From Acanthacorydalis orientalis (lineage: Eukaryota; Arthropoda; Insecta; Megaloptera; Corydalidae): a stretch of DNA of 64,000 bases. Position numbers and translations under genes: made by a program. Shown here in pieces: positions 24,022 to 36,099 of this stretch; positions within the stretch are counted from its first letter, which is position 1; each line of letters starts with the position of its first letter. Below the pieces are notes generated by a model. That model was not told the DNA's origin. It was given only the letters and a program-made list of their open reading frames with translations, and made no database searches. The DNA lies in assembly GCA_034766995.1 (NCBI GenBank), contig CM068313.1:27953325-28017324 (forward strand), in the 5' to 3' direction.

Positions 24022-24058
<37 letters not shown>

Positions 24059-24059
24059 A
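24001..24059. repeat. (CA)n(TA)n compound microsatellite
   Basis: CACACACACG and TTTACACATA lead into 11 CA units and then about nine TA units. Confidence 0.96.
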
Positions 24060-24179
24060 TGCATAAATTAAAACCAGTTATAATACACAAGTAATATATG
24101 CCAATCAATAAATTTCTATACTTCTAACAAGACTACAAGTCTTATGAAAAGGGGTCTGCTATTATATTTTATCCCTATT

Positions 24180-24560
24180 ATGATCGTACGCAAGCTTACT
24201 GTTTCATCCAATGTCCATAACTGTGTTTGAAGGGCGTATATGTCTGCACGCATATGTATTTGTATCCGCGTATGTACGACGTATGAGTGGATGTGCGTGT
24301 GTCTTGATTACCTCATATCATTTCCATTCCTACCAGCCAGTGTACCAGTATCAATGAGACCCTTTTATACAATAGGAAATGTCGTTCCTAGTTGGTTCTT
24401 TTGAAACAAAAGAAGAATGATGGTGGTAGGGTGCAAAAAAAATAATTTCTTGAGTACTAGTTAATAAGCGGCTCGCATTTCAGTAGCTTATTGGCCATGC
24501 ATAAAGGGGGGATTATCGTGGCATGGCTGGTTTTGAAGGCGGGATTTAGCCGATTATATT
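24180..24560. other. G+C-elevated block of about 380 bases, no gene recognised
   Basis: Rich in TG/CA and CpG relative to its flanks (for example GATCGTACGCAAGC, CCGCGTATGTACGACGTATG, GAAGGCGGGATTTAGCCG). Open frames exist on the minus strand up to a GTAAGC near 24200, but they read mostly His, Thr and Ile and look composition-driven. It could be an enhancer, a promoter or an old repeat. Confidence 0.35.
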
Positions 24561-24699
24561 GTTTAATTTAATTTCACTGCACACATTTCATCTAAAAAAT
24601 AACACCGGTATCTCAACAAACGGTATTGACAGTAATCTTGTCTTTTTAAGTAGATCAATTATTTAAAGTGGATCAAATTTCACATTGAAAGTTTATTAA

Positions 24700-24707
24700 A
24701 TATATAT

Positions 24708-24794
<87 letters not shown>
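24700..24794. repeat. (TA)n array with one AA and one CACA interruption
   Basis: About 95 bases in three TA blocks. Confidence 0.97.
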
Positions 24795-24798
<4 letters not shown>

Positions 24799-26249
24799 TC
24801 ATAAACGTTTGATGAATCTGAAAATTAAATCGTAAAAATATATGAAGCAGTATTTTATTATTGAAATATTAATATTTCATAGCAAAGCCCAAACTTGATC
24901 TATAAAATCTGTCCGATTACAATCATGAATTTTAATATATCAATGAAATTGATGATATACATTAATATGTTAATTTTAAATTAAACTATTTTTTTAAAGA
25001 AAGGAAAAAAATTAGTAACTTTTGTTACTTTTTGAAAATATTTACCTATTTAAAAATTTTAAACATATATTTACTTCTACAATTGTTTATTAATTAATTA
25101 TAAGTCAAGGGTTATGAAAAATATAGAACCTAATAATTACGCAATTTAATTAAAAACATATAAAACAAATTGAAAATATTAAGAAGTCGTATAAAATCGA
25201 TAACTGGATTAACCAGTAAATGAAAATTAATGTAACGTAAATCTATAAACTCCGCATTAACACTTTATTCACTTTTAAGGGTACTTTTAAATTAGTTCTA
25301 TATACAGCATTTAATATAAATTTAAAATTAATTAGGAAAGTTACTTTGTAATTTAAATAATATAATTCTATTAAGAAAATGCGCAGATTGTTTTATTTGA
25401 ATAACTAAAAAAAAGGCAATTTTCCATATTTTACTAGTCAGACTATTGTTCGAATTTTTTCAACTCAAATTCATTTCCAAATGCATGAACAAACCTATGA
25501 TAACATTATAAAATAACATTTTGTCTGTTGAAATACTTATTTTTAAGGTTGAATTTACTATTGATTACATTCAATAAAAATGATCATGCATGAGTATGAT
25601 ATTCCGCCACTAGATAAATAAATTAAGAAATATTATGCCGACAGTAATTTAAAAATTTAGCAACAGATATTTTTCTTTTCCATAATTTGAAATCTACAGA
25701 ATGCTATTTATATTTTAATCCATAGGTTTTCATAATTATTTATATTTTTAATAAGATTCTAAAATATGTTCAAATACATATTTTAATTAAAAACACGAGT
25801 TAACTTGTTATAATATATTCTTTATTTCCAGGTATTTAAATTATTAATTTAAAGGTAATGTTAATTTAAAAGTATAAAATCTCATAAATATAGCACACAA
25901 ATGAAAACTCCAATAAATTGAAAACTATTTAGAATGCAACGTTCACTAACAAAAACTAATATTTGTTTTCATTAAAGTTTTAATTAATATGAGAATAAAT
26001 TCTCATGTTTATGAGAACTAATTCATAAGAAATATGGTTTCCTTTCGAGAAACTTGTCTAATTAAAATAATTTATCGATACTGAACAAAAAACTTTTAAA
26101 TGTAAACCATCTCCATAAGGGGTTAATAACGAGAATTTTATAAATATGCGGTCCAACCCGTTTTCTTGTTAGTGATTAGTTATATGTTGAAACAAGGTCT
26201 AAAATATGTATCTTTTAACAGTAAATGGGTTGGTCGCATACAAATTTTG
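24795..26249. other. A+T-rich gene-free stretch
   Basis: Nothing recognised. The sequence is close to pure A/T for long runs. Confidence 0.5.
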
Positions 26250-26296
26250 TTATATATATACTGTTATATATATATATATATATATGTATATGTATA
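26250..26296. repeat. Interrupted (TA)n array
   Basis: Two TA blocks are separated by CTGT and followed by GTATATGTATA. Confidence 0.93.
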
Positions 26297-26481
26297 AACC
26301 TTTAATTGTTATTAATATTTATAGTTTAATTTAATCAATTGTTTTCACGTATTTGCAGTGTAAAAATATATATTTCATTCTTATCATAATTAAAAATTAA
26401 TCTCACTTTTCCTGTAATATTTTCTCACATGAATTTTGTTCGTACACATACACACATGTAAACATATATTTTTACATTACA

Positions 26482-26483
<2 letters not shown>

Positions 26484-26533
<50 letters not shown>
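26484..26533. repeat. (TA)n microsatellite
   Basis: 25 TA units. Confidence 0.97.
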
Positions 26534-26536
<3 letters not shown>

Positions 26537-27977
26537 AAGGTTAAAATAAGAATTGAAATATATTTTTTACATAATAAATCTATCAACTTCTAAAGGGATT
26601 CATTAATTTCATAGTTTTTTCTGACTTCAAAATTACTTAATACTTATTGTTCTGTTATTCAACATTATTGTATTTATTTATATTTATTAATAATTATAAA
26701 AAGTACTGAAATTAATAATTAATGGGGAAAAAGCATATAAAAGATATAATTAATATTATAATATTATACATGTAATCAAACTGGAAATATTCAAATATGT
26801 ATATTTCGATAATGATTGCTGAAACGATCTACTAAGTTTACTGTTTGTTTTGAAAGTGCATTTGAAGCCCTCTTGACAGATATCAAAAACAGTGAGCATG
26901 TTAGTTACCACTTTAATGCTCATCAAGTCTTAGCCCCTGTGACAATAAACTGCAGGTTACTTACCCGAGACTGTATAATGTAACACATTAAGTCTAATGA
27001 AGAGATAAGAACTGTCACTCTCTTCTTAAAACTTTACATTTACTTTACATTTTCGTTTTAGACAGAGTACTCTACAACTTTTAGTATTACGATATTATGA
27101 CAGGTACTGTAACTATACATTTATTATTTATTTACAAGATCATTTAACAGCAGGTTTACTTCATAATGTGTTAAATTATAACATGATCATAATTGATACT
27201 AATTTAGTGCTTTATTTCCAATATTTTTATAGCAAATTTTACAAAATTGGAACGATATTAATTCATCGGAATGGAACACTCTTTTCACATAAAAACGATT
27301 AATATTATATATTTAGATTAAAAAATACATTGTATAAAAAAAATTATTATTATCTTTTAGAGATGAGTTTCTCAAACCGTGTGTTTCGACTGTCCAATTG
27401 GATATGTTTAAATTTAAAAAAAGAAAAAACTAATCTAAAAGAAAAGTAAAAATTAAGAATAATCTTTCAAATGTTAACATAATTCGGAAAATAAAAAAGC
27501 ATATCTTAGCTATAAAGCATAATTTTCACAAATTATATAGCTTATCTCACACATACGGTTTAAAACAGTTAATAGTTTTAATTTTTTAATCATTTCCAAT
27601 AAAATATTATCTTTTATAAATTATTAACATATTAATTTTTTGTACAATTTTAACTAAATTAATTTTGTGTGTAAAATGAATAATGAAACTAAAAATTAAT
27701 TTATCCATTTAAAGGGTCACAGTATCACAAAGAACATAATAAATATTAATTGTTTCTTCTTTATTCACATTAATCATCAGAGATTATAAAAAAAGTGTAT
27801 ATATATATATTAGATAATTATGTAAATAGTTAATTTTAAATATTAATTTTTAAAGTTTTGAAAATTCCATTCTCATGAAATAAGAATTTTATCAAAAAAT
27901 GTCAAAATAAAAAGAATAACTTAGTATCCTTCTATCTGGACAGTAAGTATTAAATATAATTTCCACGTATATGTAAA

Positions 27978-27979
<2 letters not shown>
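26534..27979. other. Gene-free stretch with one isolated minus-strand donor motif
   Basis: 26860-27010 is less A/T-rich and contains, on minus, TCTCGG|GTAAGTAACC (near 26962), a consensus donor. A tiny upstream exon behind CTTCATTAG or GTGACAG would be 29 or 47 bases. I could not tie it to a neighbour in phase, so no exon is called. Confidence 0.3.

Positions 27980-28053
<74 letters not shown>
27980..28053. repeat. (TA)n microsatellite
   Basis: 37 uninterrupted TA units, among the longest pure arrays here. Confidence 0.97.
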
Positions 28054-28056
<3 letters not shown>

Positions 28057-28887
28057 CGTTTATATAATATAATAGTACCTATAATCACGAACCCATGTGG
28101 GAATCATTGTTGTTAGATTTGTTGTTTGTTGTTAGATTTTAGTTCAGGTCACCAACTTAGTTTGTAGTTAGAAAATCAAGTACATATAATATATTTTGAA
28201 TAGTTATATTAAGTTTTAGGTTAAACAGAAACATCTCAAAGTAAAGCTTTTACTTCTATCTCATTTATAATAAAAATAAATAATACTTTTGGTATTAAAA
28301 AAGTCGCTTGATTGTAAATAAAATAAATAAATGTAAAGTTATAACGAAAAATATTAAATAATATTGATATATTTTTCCTCGTGAGGCAAAATAAAAGAAA
28401 AAGTTGTTTTTAAATTTTTACATAAATTAAAAACAAATATTTAAATTTTTTTTACAGAAACGATATGTATCTCAATATATTTGTTAATTAAACATAAAAA
28501 AAATAATTGATTAAAAATTATATTAAATACAAAATAGGGATTCATATTTATTTATAAATCAATACTTTTTTTTATTAAATAGCTGTATTTAAACTATTGT
28601 AAAATATTTTGTATACCTCAATGAATTTAATAAAAAAACCTTTCAAAGAAACACAGTTTCCGAAGTTATTGCAATAACACTGGCGTTAAATCTTAAAGGG
28701 TACACATTGATGAGTACATCAACACATACGTGCTTATTTTTTTTATACAATCTCTCTAGTTACATCGTATAAATAGTGATTTTAATTTATATTGTAAAAT
28801 ACAAATTCATACATAAGCAAATTTTTACAATTTAAAATTTGTTCACATATTGTAACATATTCTATATAAATATTAACTAAATGTTTA

Positions 28888-28889
<2 letters not shown>
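28054..28889. other. A+T-rich gene-free stretch with one perfect palindrome
   Basis: GTTATTGCAATAAC at 28665-28678 is a perfect 14-base palindrome with the core of a C/EBP-type site. A short direct repeat of TTGTTGTTAGATTT lies at about 28107-28138. Nothing else was seen. Confidence 0.35.
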
Positions 28890-28969
<80 letters not shown>

Positions 28970-29002
28970 GTATATATATGTAAGTATATTTGTGTGTGTG
29001 TG
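28890..29002. repeat. (TA)n with GTATATATAT and (TG)n tail
   Basis: About 34 TA units, three TGTATATATA steps, then a TG run. Confidence 0.96.
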
Positions 29003-29516
29003 AATGAATAGTAATATGTGTTTGTACTTAAAATAAGAAATATTCGATGGTTGCTGCAGTTCAAAGTTATTTAATTACTGTTAAACTGTATTAACGATAA
29101 TTAGAATCCATCTAATGAATCTTTATCGGCGATCAAATTTTATAACCTTTTTCGAATGTGATTTCGAGTACCTAGTATTATTAATGTAACTTCATCTATT
29201 AATTAGTATACGTATAAAACAAACAGTCTCAACGCTATATACAATTTTCATGTTATCGTTTAAGTACTGCTGACTTCAGATAAAGTCAATGGCACTCTTG
29301 GCGAACTCAAGTTTGAATTTAATCTGAGTTTTATGTACCATTCCTGCAAACAATTATAACACAAGGTAGTATTATAATTAAGATAAGAGTGTAATTGTGT
29401 CTGAAACTCAAATGTTTTCCTACATTTTGATGTGGAAACCTCGTGCTTTTCGTAATTCAGTCATGTGTATACACTTTTATGAAATATCTAACACAATGTT
29501 ACAATATTGTGTACTT

Positions 29517-29527
29517 TATACACACAC

Positions 29528-29582
<55 letters not shown>
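29517..29582. repeat. (TA)n microsatellite with CA and TGTA edges
   Basis: CACACATT, about 20 TA units, then TGTATGTATG. Confidence 0.96.
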
Positions 29583-29588
<6 letters not shown>

Positions 29589-30468
29589 CCCTAACAGAAA
29601 ATACAATTTTATTTTTTAATTTATCCCTCGCGTAAACTTATTTTAAAATTATACTTCTGGCAAGGAAATGTGGGTAAATAAATAAAAGAAAAAAAATGCT
29701 TCAGTTCTTCTGATAAAAGTACTGAAACGAATGTACATATATTTTTAAGAAAAATAGTATAAATTATATTAGTTTTATTTTCTTGACAAAAAATTTCAAA
29801 AGAGATCAGTTACATAAAGATTATTTGGTATAGTTTTTCTGATTGATCATTGTTAACTGTTCATATTCAAAACATGTATAGCAGATGGTGTCATATTCAG
29901 AATTTAATATTCTGAGACTTGAATTTTCTTGATAAATACAGAGAATGGAATGTATACCATACATCACTTTATTGATTATTATTTGCGTGTATTCTACACA
30001 AGCATTTGTGATGCCACAAAATGTGGTCAAAAACGGGAAACACATTGCTGTTAGTAAACCCGTTCGTACAGAGTCCATATAACCATATATACTGATCAAT
30101 GTATTTCTAGTTATGGAATCACATTTTGTGACAACAAAAACGTTTATGTGGTGTCGCTCTGAAATATTCCTAATTTAAAATCATAATGTGTCAATATGCA
30201 TTGATACACCATAATATACTTTTTATAAATACAAATGTATTTCCCAATACGTTAAATGAAATAATTTCCTTAAATTTATTTAATAAATACAGCACCTTTA
30301 TAATGGACCTGATATTTTATACCAACTTAGTTATTTAAATCAAATTGATAATACTTACAATAAAATGATGTCAGAACAGTACGAAGATGAAAGTTTGAGC
30401 AGTCTGGAGATCCGTTGAATGAAGAGAGCAGTTTACAGAAGACCTTCAAAAAATCTCCACTACTTATT

Positions 30469-30472
<4 letters not shown>
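29583..30472. other. Gene-free stretch with one unassigned minus frame
   Basis: A 92-codon minus frame (29821-30099) contains hydrophobic and Cys-containing stretches (LLTAMCFPFLTTFCG). It has no supported splice borders and its first codon is not ATG. By my rough reckoning a frame this long can arise by chance a few times in 64 kb of this composition. Not called. Confidence 0.3.

Positions 30473-30537
<65 letters not shown>
30473..30537. repeat. (TA)n microsatellite
   Basis: 32 TA units. Confidence 0.97.
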
Positions 30538-30539
<2 letters not shown>

Positions 30540-30818
30540 ATAAGCATTTGTACCGAAACTTACAAAGAAACTGAAAGGCTTTCTGATACAACAACATTGA
30601 ATAAACTTACTAAAAATATATATTATTTTTTGTAAATGTAATATGAAAAAACAATACATCACTTTTTAACATTTAAATGAAGCTAAAATTTTCTAAAATT
30701 AAAAGAAAAATTATACTAAAGAAGACAATCATTTTTAACACAAACTATTATATTTTTTAAAGAATTTATTATAATATTAATATTGAGATGTACCTTACTT
30801 CTGAATTGAATAATAAAA

Positions 30819-30985
30819 TTAACCCTTTGCACCCGCAAGGCCATCTGTACATCCCAGGCACTGAAACGCGTTCTACTCCTACGACCAGTGTCACTGCACA
30901 CATTTTCTCATTTACAGATAAAAGCTTTGACAAGCGTCCGTCCATCAATGTCATCGGGCGTTTATACTTTTCTATGTTTATCAAA
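30819..30985 (+). mobile_element. Possible piggyBac-type terminus or MITE remnant starting at TTAA
   Basis: TTAACCCTTTGCACCCGCAA begins at 30819 and opens a G+C-rich segment of about 165 bases. A TTAA target followed by CCC is the rule at piggyBac-like ends (family knowledge). The matching opposite end (GGGTTAA) was not found within about 1 kb, so it would be a solo end or truncated. Both strands carry frames of 61-71 codons across it. The minus one (DGRLSKLLSVNEKM .. GMYRWPCGCKG) looks fairly protein-like, so an exon is the alternative. Confidence 0.4.
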
Positions 30986-31554
30986 CTCTTATCGTAATTC
31001 GTAGTAAAAAAACTTCTGTTCTGCTGTATAGCCTACTTGCGTTCAATGGAAAAGGTTCATATAAAACAATTTTTAATAACTTTGTAAAAATATTATTTCA
31101 ATAATATTTTAAAAATACATATTTATTATTTTTAAAACACTATTCTCTATTTTAGTTCTCCCGAATAATAACAATTATGAATTTAATGTAATAAATTCAT
31201 GTAGAGCGTCATTCTGTGTAAAGTAAACGTAATGAAATAGGAAAAAATAACAACATAATATTCAAATCTTAATAAAAAGTATTTTAGAATACAGTAAAAC
31301 GTCATTGTAGACAATGAAACTTTGTTATTTGATATCTAGCTTGCTAAAAAAGAAAAAAGAGAATTGTTAGAACAATTATAAATTTATTCAAGTGCTTTTG
31401 TAACCACATATACACACACGCATATATATAATGTAATGTAAATTCTTGTGAACTTTGGTATTTGAGTATATCGCAAATAAGATCAGTGTTTCAATCGTAT
31501 TAAATGCTGTATAAACGATATAGCAAACAATATGGGTATTGATTAAATATAAAT

Positions 31555-31562
<8 letters not shown>
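30986..31562. other. A+T-rich gene-free stretch
   Basis: Nothing recognised. Confidence 0.5.

Positions 31563-31615
<53 letters not shown>
31563..31615. repeat. (TA)n microsatellite
   Basis: About 26 TA units. Confidence 0.97.
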
Positions 31616-31617
<2 letters not shown>

Positions 31618-31872
31618 ACGCAACAATAGTTTGTAGTTGCGAATCCGAAAGTTATATTTTAACATATTCTATAACCCGTAATCTAAGTGCTTGTAAAGAG
31701 GAAGTTTAACGGTTAAAGCCTAATCATTAATTACAACAATTTGAAACATGAAGCTCATGTTACCTTCTATAAAATAAATACAGCCCAAATTAAATCGATT
31801 TATCTTTTTAAAATTGGAAAATTATCGCGTTGTAAACGTTGTTTTAAAGATAGTACAATTGCTGTAATTTAA

Positions 31873-31887
31873 TACACACACATATAC

Positions 31888-31918
<31 letters not shown>

Positions 31919-31927
31919 CGAGTATAT
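31873..31927. repeat. (CA)(TA)n array ending in TACGAGTATATG
   Basis: A CACACACATATACGAA lead, about 13 TA units, then TACGAGTATATG, an edge also seen twice at 53.7-53.8 kb. Confidence 0.94.
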
Positions 31928-32068
31928 GTTTGTTTTGTAACACATTTCTAATTTTAATTTTTGTACAATTTAGTAAGTTGTACTTGTCGTCTGTTTCAAA
32001 ATGGCGTAAAATAAAGTTAATAATTATTAAGTTAAGTAAAATTTCATTTCCTATATAAAAAATGACAG

Positions 32069-32145
32069 CTGACAAGTTTAAATTTGAACTTATGATCTCT
32101 TCATTTGCCATAAGCCCGTCATCGTAACCACTGTTGCATGTCGTT
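32069..32145 (-). repeat. tRNA-like sequence with A and B boxes (SINE head or tRNA pseudogene)
   Basis: On minus, TGCAACAGTGG (32128-32138) fits the polymerase III A box. AGTTCAAATTT (32080-32090) fits a decayed B box at tRNA-like spacing. GACA just 5' of the A box pairs with TGTC after the T-arm position. The anticodon arm is not canonical. A SINE head or tRNA pseudogene is inferred. Confidence 0.4.
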
Positions 32146-32576
32146 AATCTTACTACAATAGTTATACTTCATGCACTGTTGACTAACGGCTCGTGACTTT
32201 GGAACTCGTAAAAACTTCCAAAATTATAAACATTTTTCAAAATTATTCGTAAGAAATATATCTGATAGACTATTTTAATAAATAACAAATTGTCAATAAT
32301 ATTTTGAATTCCGGCATCTTTTCAGAAAAATGAAATATTTTCTTTCCCTATCTAAATTTAACGTGCATTTTTTTCTTAAATTATTTATTAGTTAACATTT
32401 TCTTTTTCACAATAGACTTTTTCTAGAAAATTTCTTTCCTGTAGCAGCATATCATTTATTTATTGTCAATTTTCATACGTTCTATTTTTAATACATTTTA
32501 CCGAACTCACTTTTATTTTATTTTTCATACAAAATAATAAATAAAAAATGAATATATCTACCTATCTGTGTATATA

Positions 32577-32577
32577 A

Positions 32578-32613
<36 letters not shown>

Positions 32614-32640
32614 ATGTGTGTTTGTGTGTGGTGTATATAT
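32577..32640. repeat. (TA)n(TG)n compound microsatellite
   Basis: Nine TA units, nine TG units, then TATGTGTGTTTGTGTGTGG. Confidence 0.96.
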
Positions 32641-34650
32641 CCTAATTCAAATTATTTTTAAATTAATAAAAATGTCAAACTGTTATTATTTTGACCAAAG
32701 TTATTTTTGCGGTTTAAGAGCTCAATTTACTTATATAAACATTTTTATTAAAATGAACTTGATTAAAAGCGAAAGAATAAGAATTAATTTAAACTACACA
32801 CCAAAAATCAGGCATCATGTAATTAAAATCAGATGGCATATAAAATCAATTTTGATTATAAAATATCAGATCTCTATAAAGTTCACATTCATAATTAGAA
32901 ACACAGAAAAATACCATGCTTAGAAATTAACATAATTAACTCAATGTTTCTGTGATTAACTTTCGGTTTTAATATTTTTAGAACATACATTCTTATAAAT
33001 AAAAAAATAATAGGCTGATTGGTAAGTCTTGATATGTTAATAATTTTAAGGTAAATTTTTAAAACAAATGAAGATAGATAGTGTTCAAAAAAGAATTAGA
33101 CTTTTAATTAATTTTCAAAATGTTATTGTTAAATTAAAAGGAGGAATTAAAATAATTTAATCTATACATTCTTGTTAGGCAATCAATATTAAAATAAAAT
33201 TGTTATACTTCATATGAAATTAAATACACTGTTACTCATCCTGCTGCTAGCGAGTGCATTTCAAGTTTAGTTCACAATTATATACCTGTGCCAAAAAACA
33301 ATAAATTATTTTAAACTGCACGCATTTCATCTTATGAATGCGACTTGAAGGTCATTTATGCTATAAAAATGTAAACAAATTACACTCATGAATATCAATT
33401 GGTATCTTCCTGTTCATTACAACGTTTTATGTTAAAAAAATCGCCGTATTCAATATGCACTACATGAGAAACCCCATAAACTAATAATTATGAGTAAATA
33501 CAAATGCGAACACTTAAGTGTGTAAATGGTGTAGGAAAAGCACAGTGTTATAAATATGCAAATTAAAATTAAGATTGAAATCATTTTCACAATCTTTTAA
33601 GTGAAGAAAATTATAATCAGCAATATTTCTGACAAGCGTGTCATTTTACATAATGCAAATCGGTATACTATGTACTTGTAAGAAGAAAAATATTCTTTTG
33701 TTTGTGATAATTTTGAACTTATGAATATATAAATCTAATTAAGATTATTGATGAAAATATATCTTTAGAAATGCATATATAATTTTATTGGCTTTTGTTT
33801 CTAGAAACAGAATTCATAATCTAAATAATCTGTTGTTGTTTGAGTCAACTCTCAAAAACATTTAATTAGTAAGAAACTTATAATCATAAAAGAACAATAC
33901 AGATAAAAATAAATATTTGTGTTTAAGCAAATTTATAGATATTTTTACTAAAACATATCTATACTTATTTGCCACCTGCCTTACAAAATTATGAAATCTG
34001 AAGAAAAAAATGACATTAATATTTTCGTTAATTTCATTATTATAAACTATAAAAACAAGTTATTGAAAATATATTATTTTACTTAATATATACCTTTATT
34101 TTCTTCGAATACAAACCTGAATTTATTCAATCTTTTTTTGTGATGTCAGATAAAAGTATAACTTGTAGTGATATAATACTCCATACCCGCAAAAATTATT
34201 GTAATAAATAACAATCATTACAAATATCCGGAACGCTACAGGAAAACATTTAAAAATCTATTAATTTGAAAAAAGATTAAAATTTTCCAAAATATTTAAA
34301 AAATATCTCATTATAAAATAAGAAATATAAAATAAAAGTTAGTTTTAAAATATATTCATTATATTTATATTTAAACGTATAGAAATGAATATGCACATAT
34401 AAATAATAATCAAAAACTGTAATAAATTATTGAATATTTTTTTTATATATTAATATTATATTTAAAAAATAAATAAGACTTTGAGTTAAATAACTATTTA
34501 AAAAACAAACATACCTCAAATGAGCACATTTGGATGTAAATCAAATCTAAGAAAATACAAATTTATTATATTTTACGAATAAAAATACATTACTAGATAG
34601 AATAAATACATTTTTATTAAACGAGTAAATTTTTTTATGAAACGTAAAAT
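32641..34650. other. A+T-rich gene-free stretch
   Basis: A plus frame that starts inside the TG repeat (32594) runs on to 32923 with an Ile/Lys-rich translation and no domain; I treat it as chance. Nothing else was seen. Confidence 0.45.
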
Positions 34651-34657
34651 TATATAC

Positions 34658-34712
<55 letters not shown>
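34651..34712. repeat. (TA)n microsatellite with CATATACATA edge
   Basis: About 27 TA units after the edge. Confidence 0.97.
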
Positions 34713-34714
<2 letters not shown>

Positions 34715-35864
34715 GCCTTTTATAATTCTTTATACAAATTAAAATTGATACATAAACACAAAACCACGTCAAATTATAAATAATATAACAATTGCTACAT
34801 TTTGTATATTTTTTTTAATATTAAATATAAAACACTGCCAAAGACTGAATATATGTCTTAATATAAATCAGTATTTATTAAAACAATCTATTCAAGTTAA
34901 ATGTAATTTAAGACAGCGTATTTTCCGAAAGTTAATATTTTCTGAATACAATAATAAAAAAGATCAAAGATGAAAATGTTCAATAGCAATATCACTTTCA
35001 TATACAGAAAATTATTTGCAAGAATCAAATTTAAAGAAAAAGTAAGAATAAATATAACTTTTTTGAACTTTTTTGAATAGTGCAACCAAATGTGTATAAA
35101 CAATTATAAAATATCAATAATCTTTTACTGAACATCAAAATTATTTTTATTGTTCATCAAACAAGAGAAAAATTAAATTGTGAAGCAATGGTGTTTTTTT
35201 TTTAAAAAAAAAGAAAATAAAGCTTTTTTCTTAATTGTACATAAATATCTTGAATAATCTATTGATTTTATACATTATTTATAATTTTGTTTTAAATAAA
35301 AATCTTCTCACTCAGAACTATAGACATCTGAAACAGAAATAATATTAAAAAAACCTCTGTACTATTTTCAAATTATTTTTTTTTGGTACGTCATTTTCTA
35401 TATATTTATTTTCTTCTAAAAAAAAGCAGGAACAATATAATCTAATAAATGAAAAAAATTATACAATTACCCGTTTTGATACTTATAAGAATTATTAATT
35501 TTATACAAAAAAGTGAACTGAACTATAAAAAAACTAACTGAGATTTTTACATTCATGTACATAAAGCAAAATAAGAGCTAAAATACTTAAAATCGACTAC
35601 TACAGAAAATTATACAACTAAATATAGAAAAATTCATACAAAACAACAATGATTAAACTCATCGTTACGTATTTTCATAACTGTTGCGTGCGTATTTTCA
35701 TTACTTATTAATAATTAAAAAAAAATAAAAATTGAAATTGGCGCATTGATTTTCTTATATCATAAAATATACTTACCATTTATTATATATAGTTGTTAAA
35801 ATTTATACTCTCTATTATTTCAAAACTTTCGTCATAATTTTTTAGTAATTAATAAATTAATTAC
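34713..35864. other. A+T-rich stretch; no further exon of gene A recognised
   Basis: It contains a T10A10 palindromic run at about 35195-35214. If gene A continues downstream, as an incomplete FN3 protein should, I could not find the next exon here or down to 21 kb. Confidence 0.4.
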
Positions 35865-36020
35865 TGTTTCTACATTTTTCGTTATATTATCTAACTTATA
35901 ATTAATTTTCACATGTTGATTTGCATTAAATATCATTCCCGTATTGGTAATTCCAATTACAATAATTAACTCCAATTTTGATTTCAAAATATTATCTATC
36001 GGTATGTATATATCTGCTGT
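35865..36020 (-). CDS. Gene A, candidate exon 4: end of a fibronectin-III-like domain
   Basis: A strong acceptor (TATCTTTTTTACAG, CT at 36021-36022) opens a frame in phase 0, matching the phase-0 donor of the 38.5-kb exon. The peptide starts TADIYIPIDNILKSKLEL and continues IIVIGITNTGM. This fits the pattern of the E, F and G strands of an FN3 domain (hydrophobic-x-hydrophobic, a loop, alternating hydrophobics, then N.G), and follows naturally on RWIEVGQ from the previous exon. The 3' border is uncertain. The longer version ends at ACA|GTAATT (52 codons). An alternative CAT|GTGAAA would end it at 35913 (36 codons). The frame itself runs to a TGA beyond. Function depends on the identity of gene A. 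Confidence 0.5.
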
Positions 36021-36055
36021 CTGTAAAAAAGATATATTTAATTATAAGCCTATAT

Positions 36056-36057
<2 letters not shown>

Positions 36058-36097
<40 letters not shown>
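36058..36097. repeat. (TA)n microsatellite
   Basis: 20 TA units, 36 bases upstream of the acceptor of the candidate fourth exon of gene A. Confidence 0.97.

Positions 36098-36099
<2 letters not shown>

Noticed and set aside
26940..27015. Possible 29- or 47-base minus exon ending CTCGG|GTAAGTAAC
   Set aside because: The donor is excellent, but neither acceptor nor phase could be tied to a neighbouring exon, and all frames are too short to judge.
29821..30099. Minus-strand 92-codon frame with hydrophobic stretches
   Set aside because: There is no ATG at the start of the frame, no supported splice sites and no recognised family. A few frames of this length are expected by chance.
32594..32923. 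Plus-strand 109-codon frame
   Set aside because: It starts inside a TG repeat and continues as an Ile/Lys/Asn-rich translation with no domain or splice context, as expected by chance.
33010..33040. AGGCTGATTGGTAAGTCTT as a mariner-type end
   Set aside because: No inverted partner and no transposase similarity were seen nearby.
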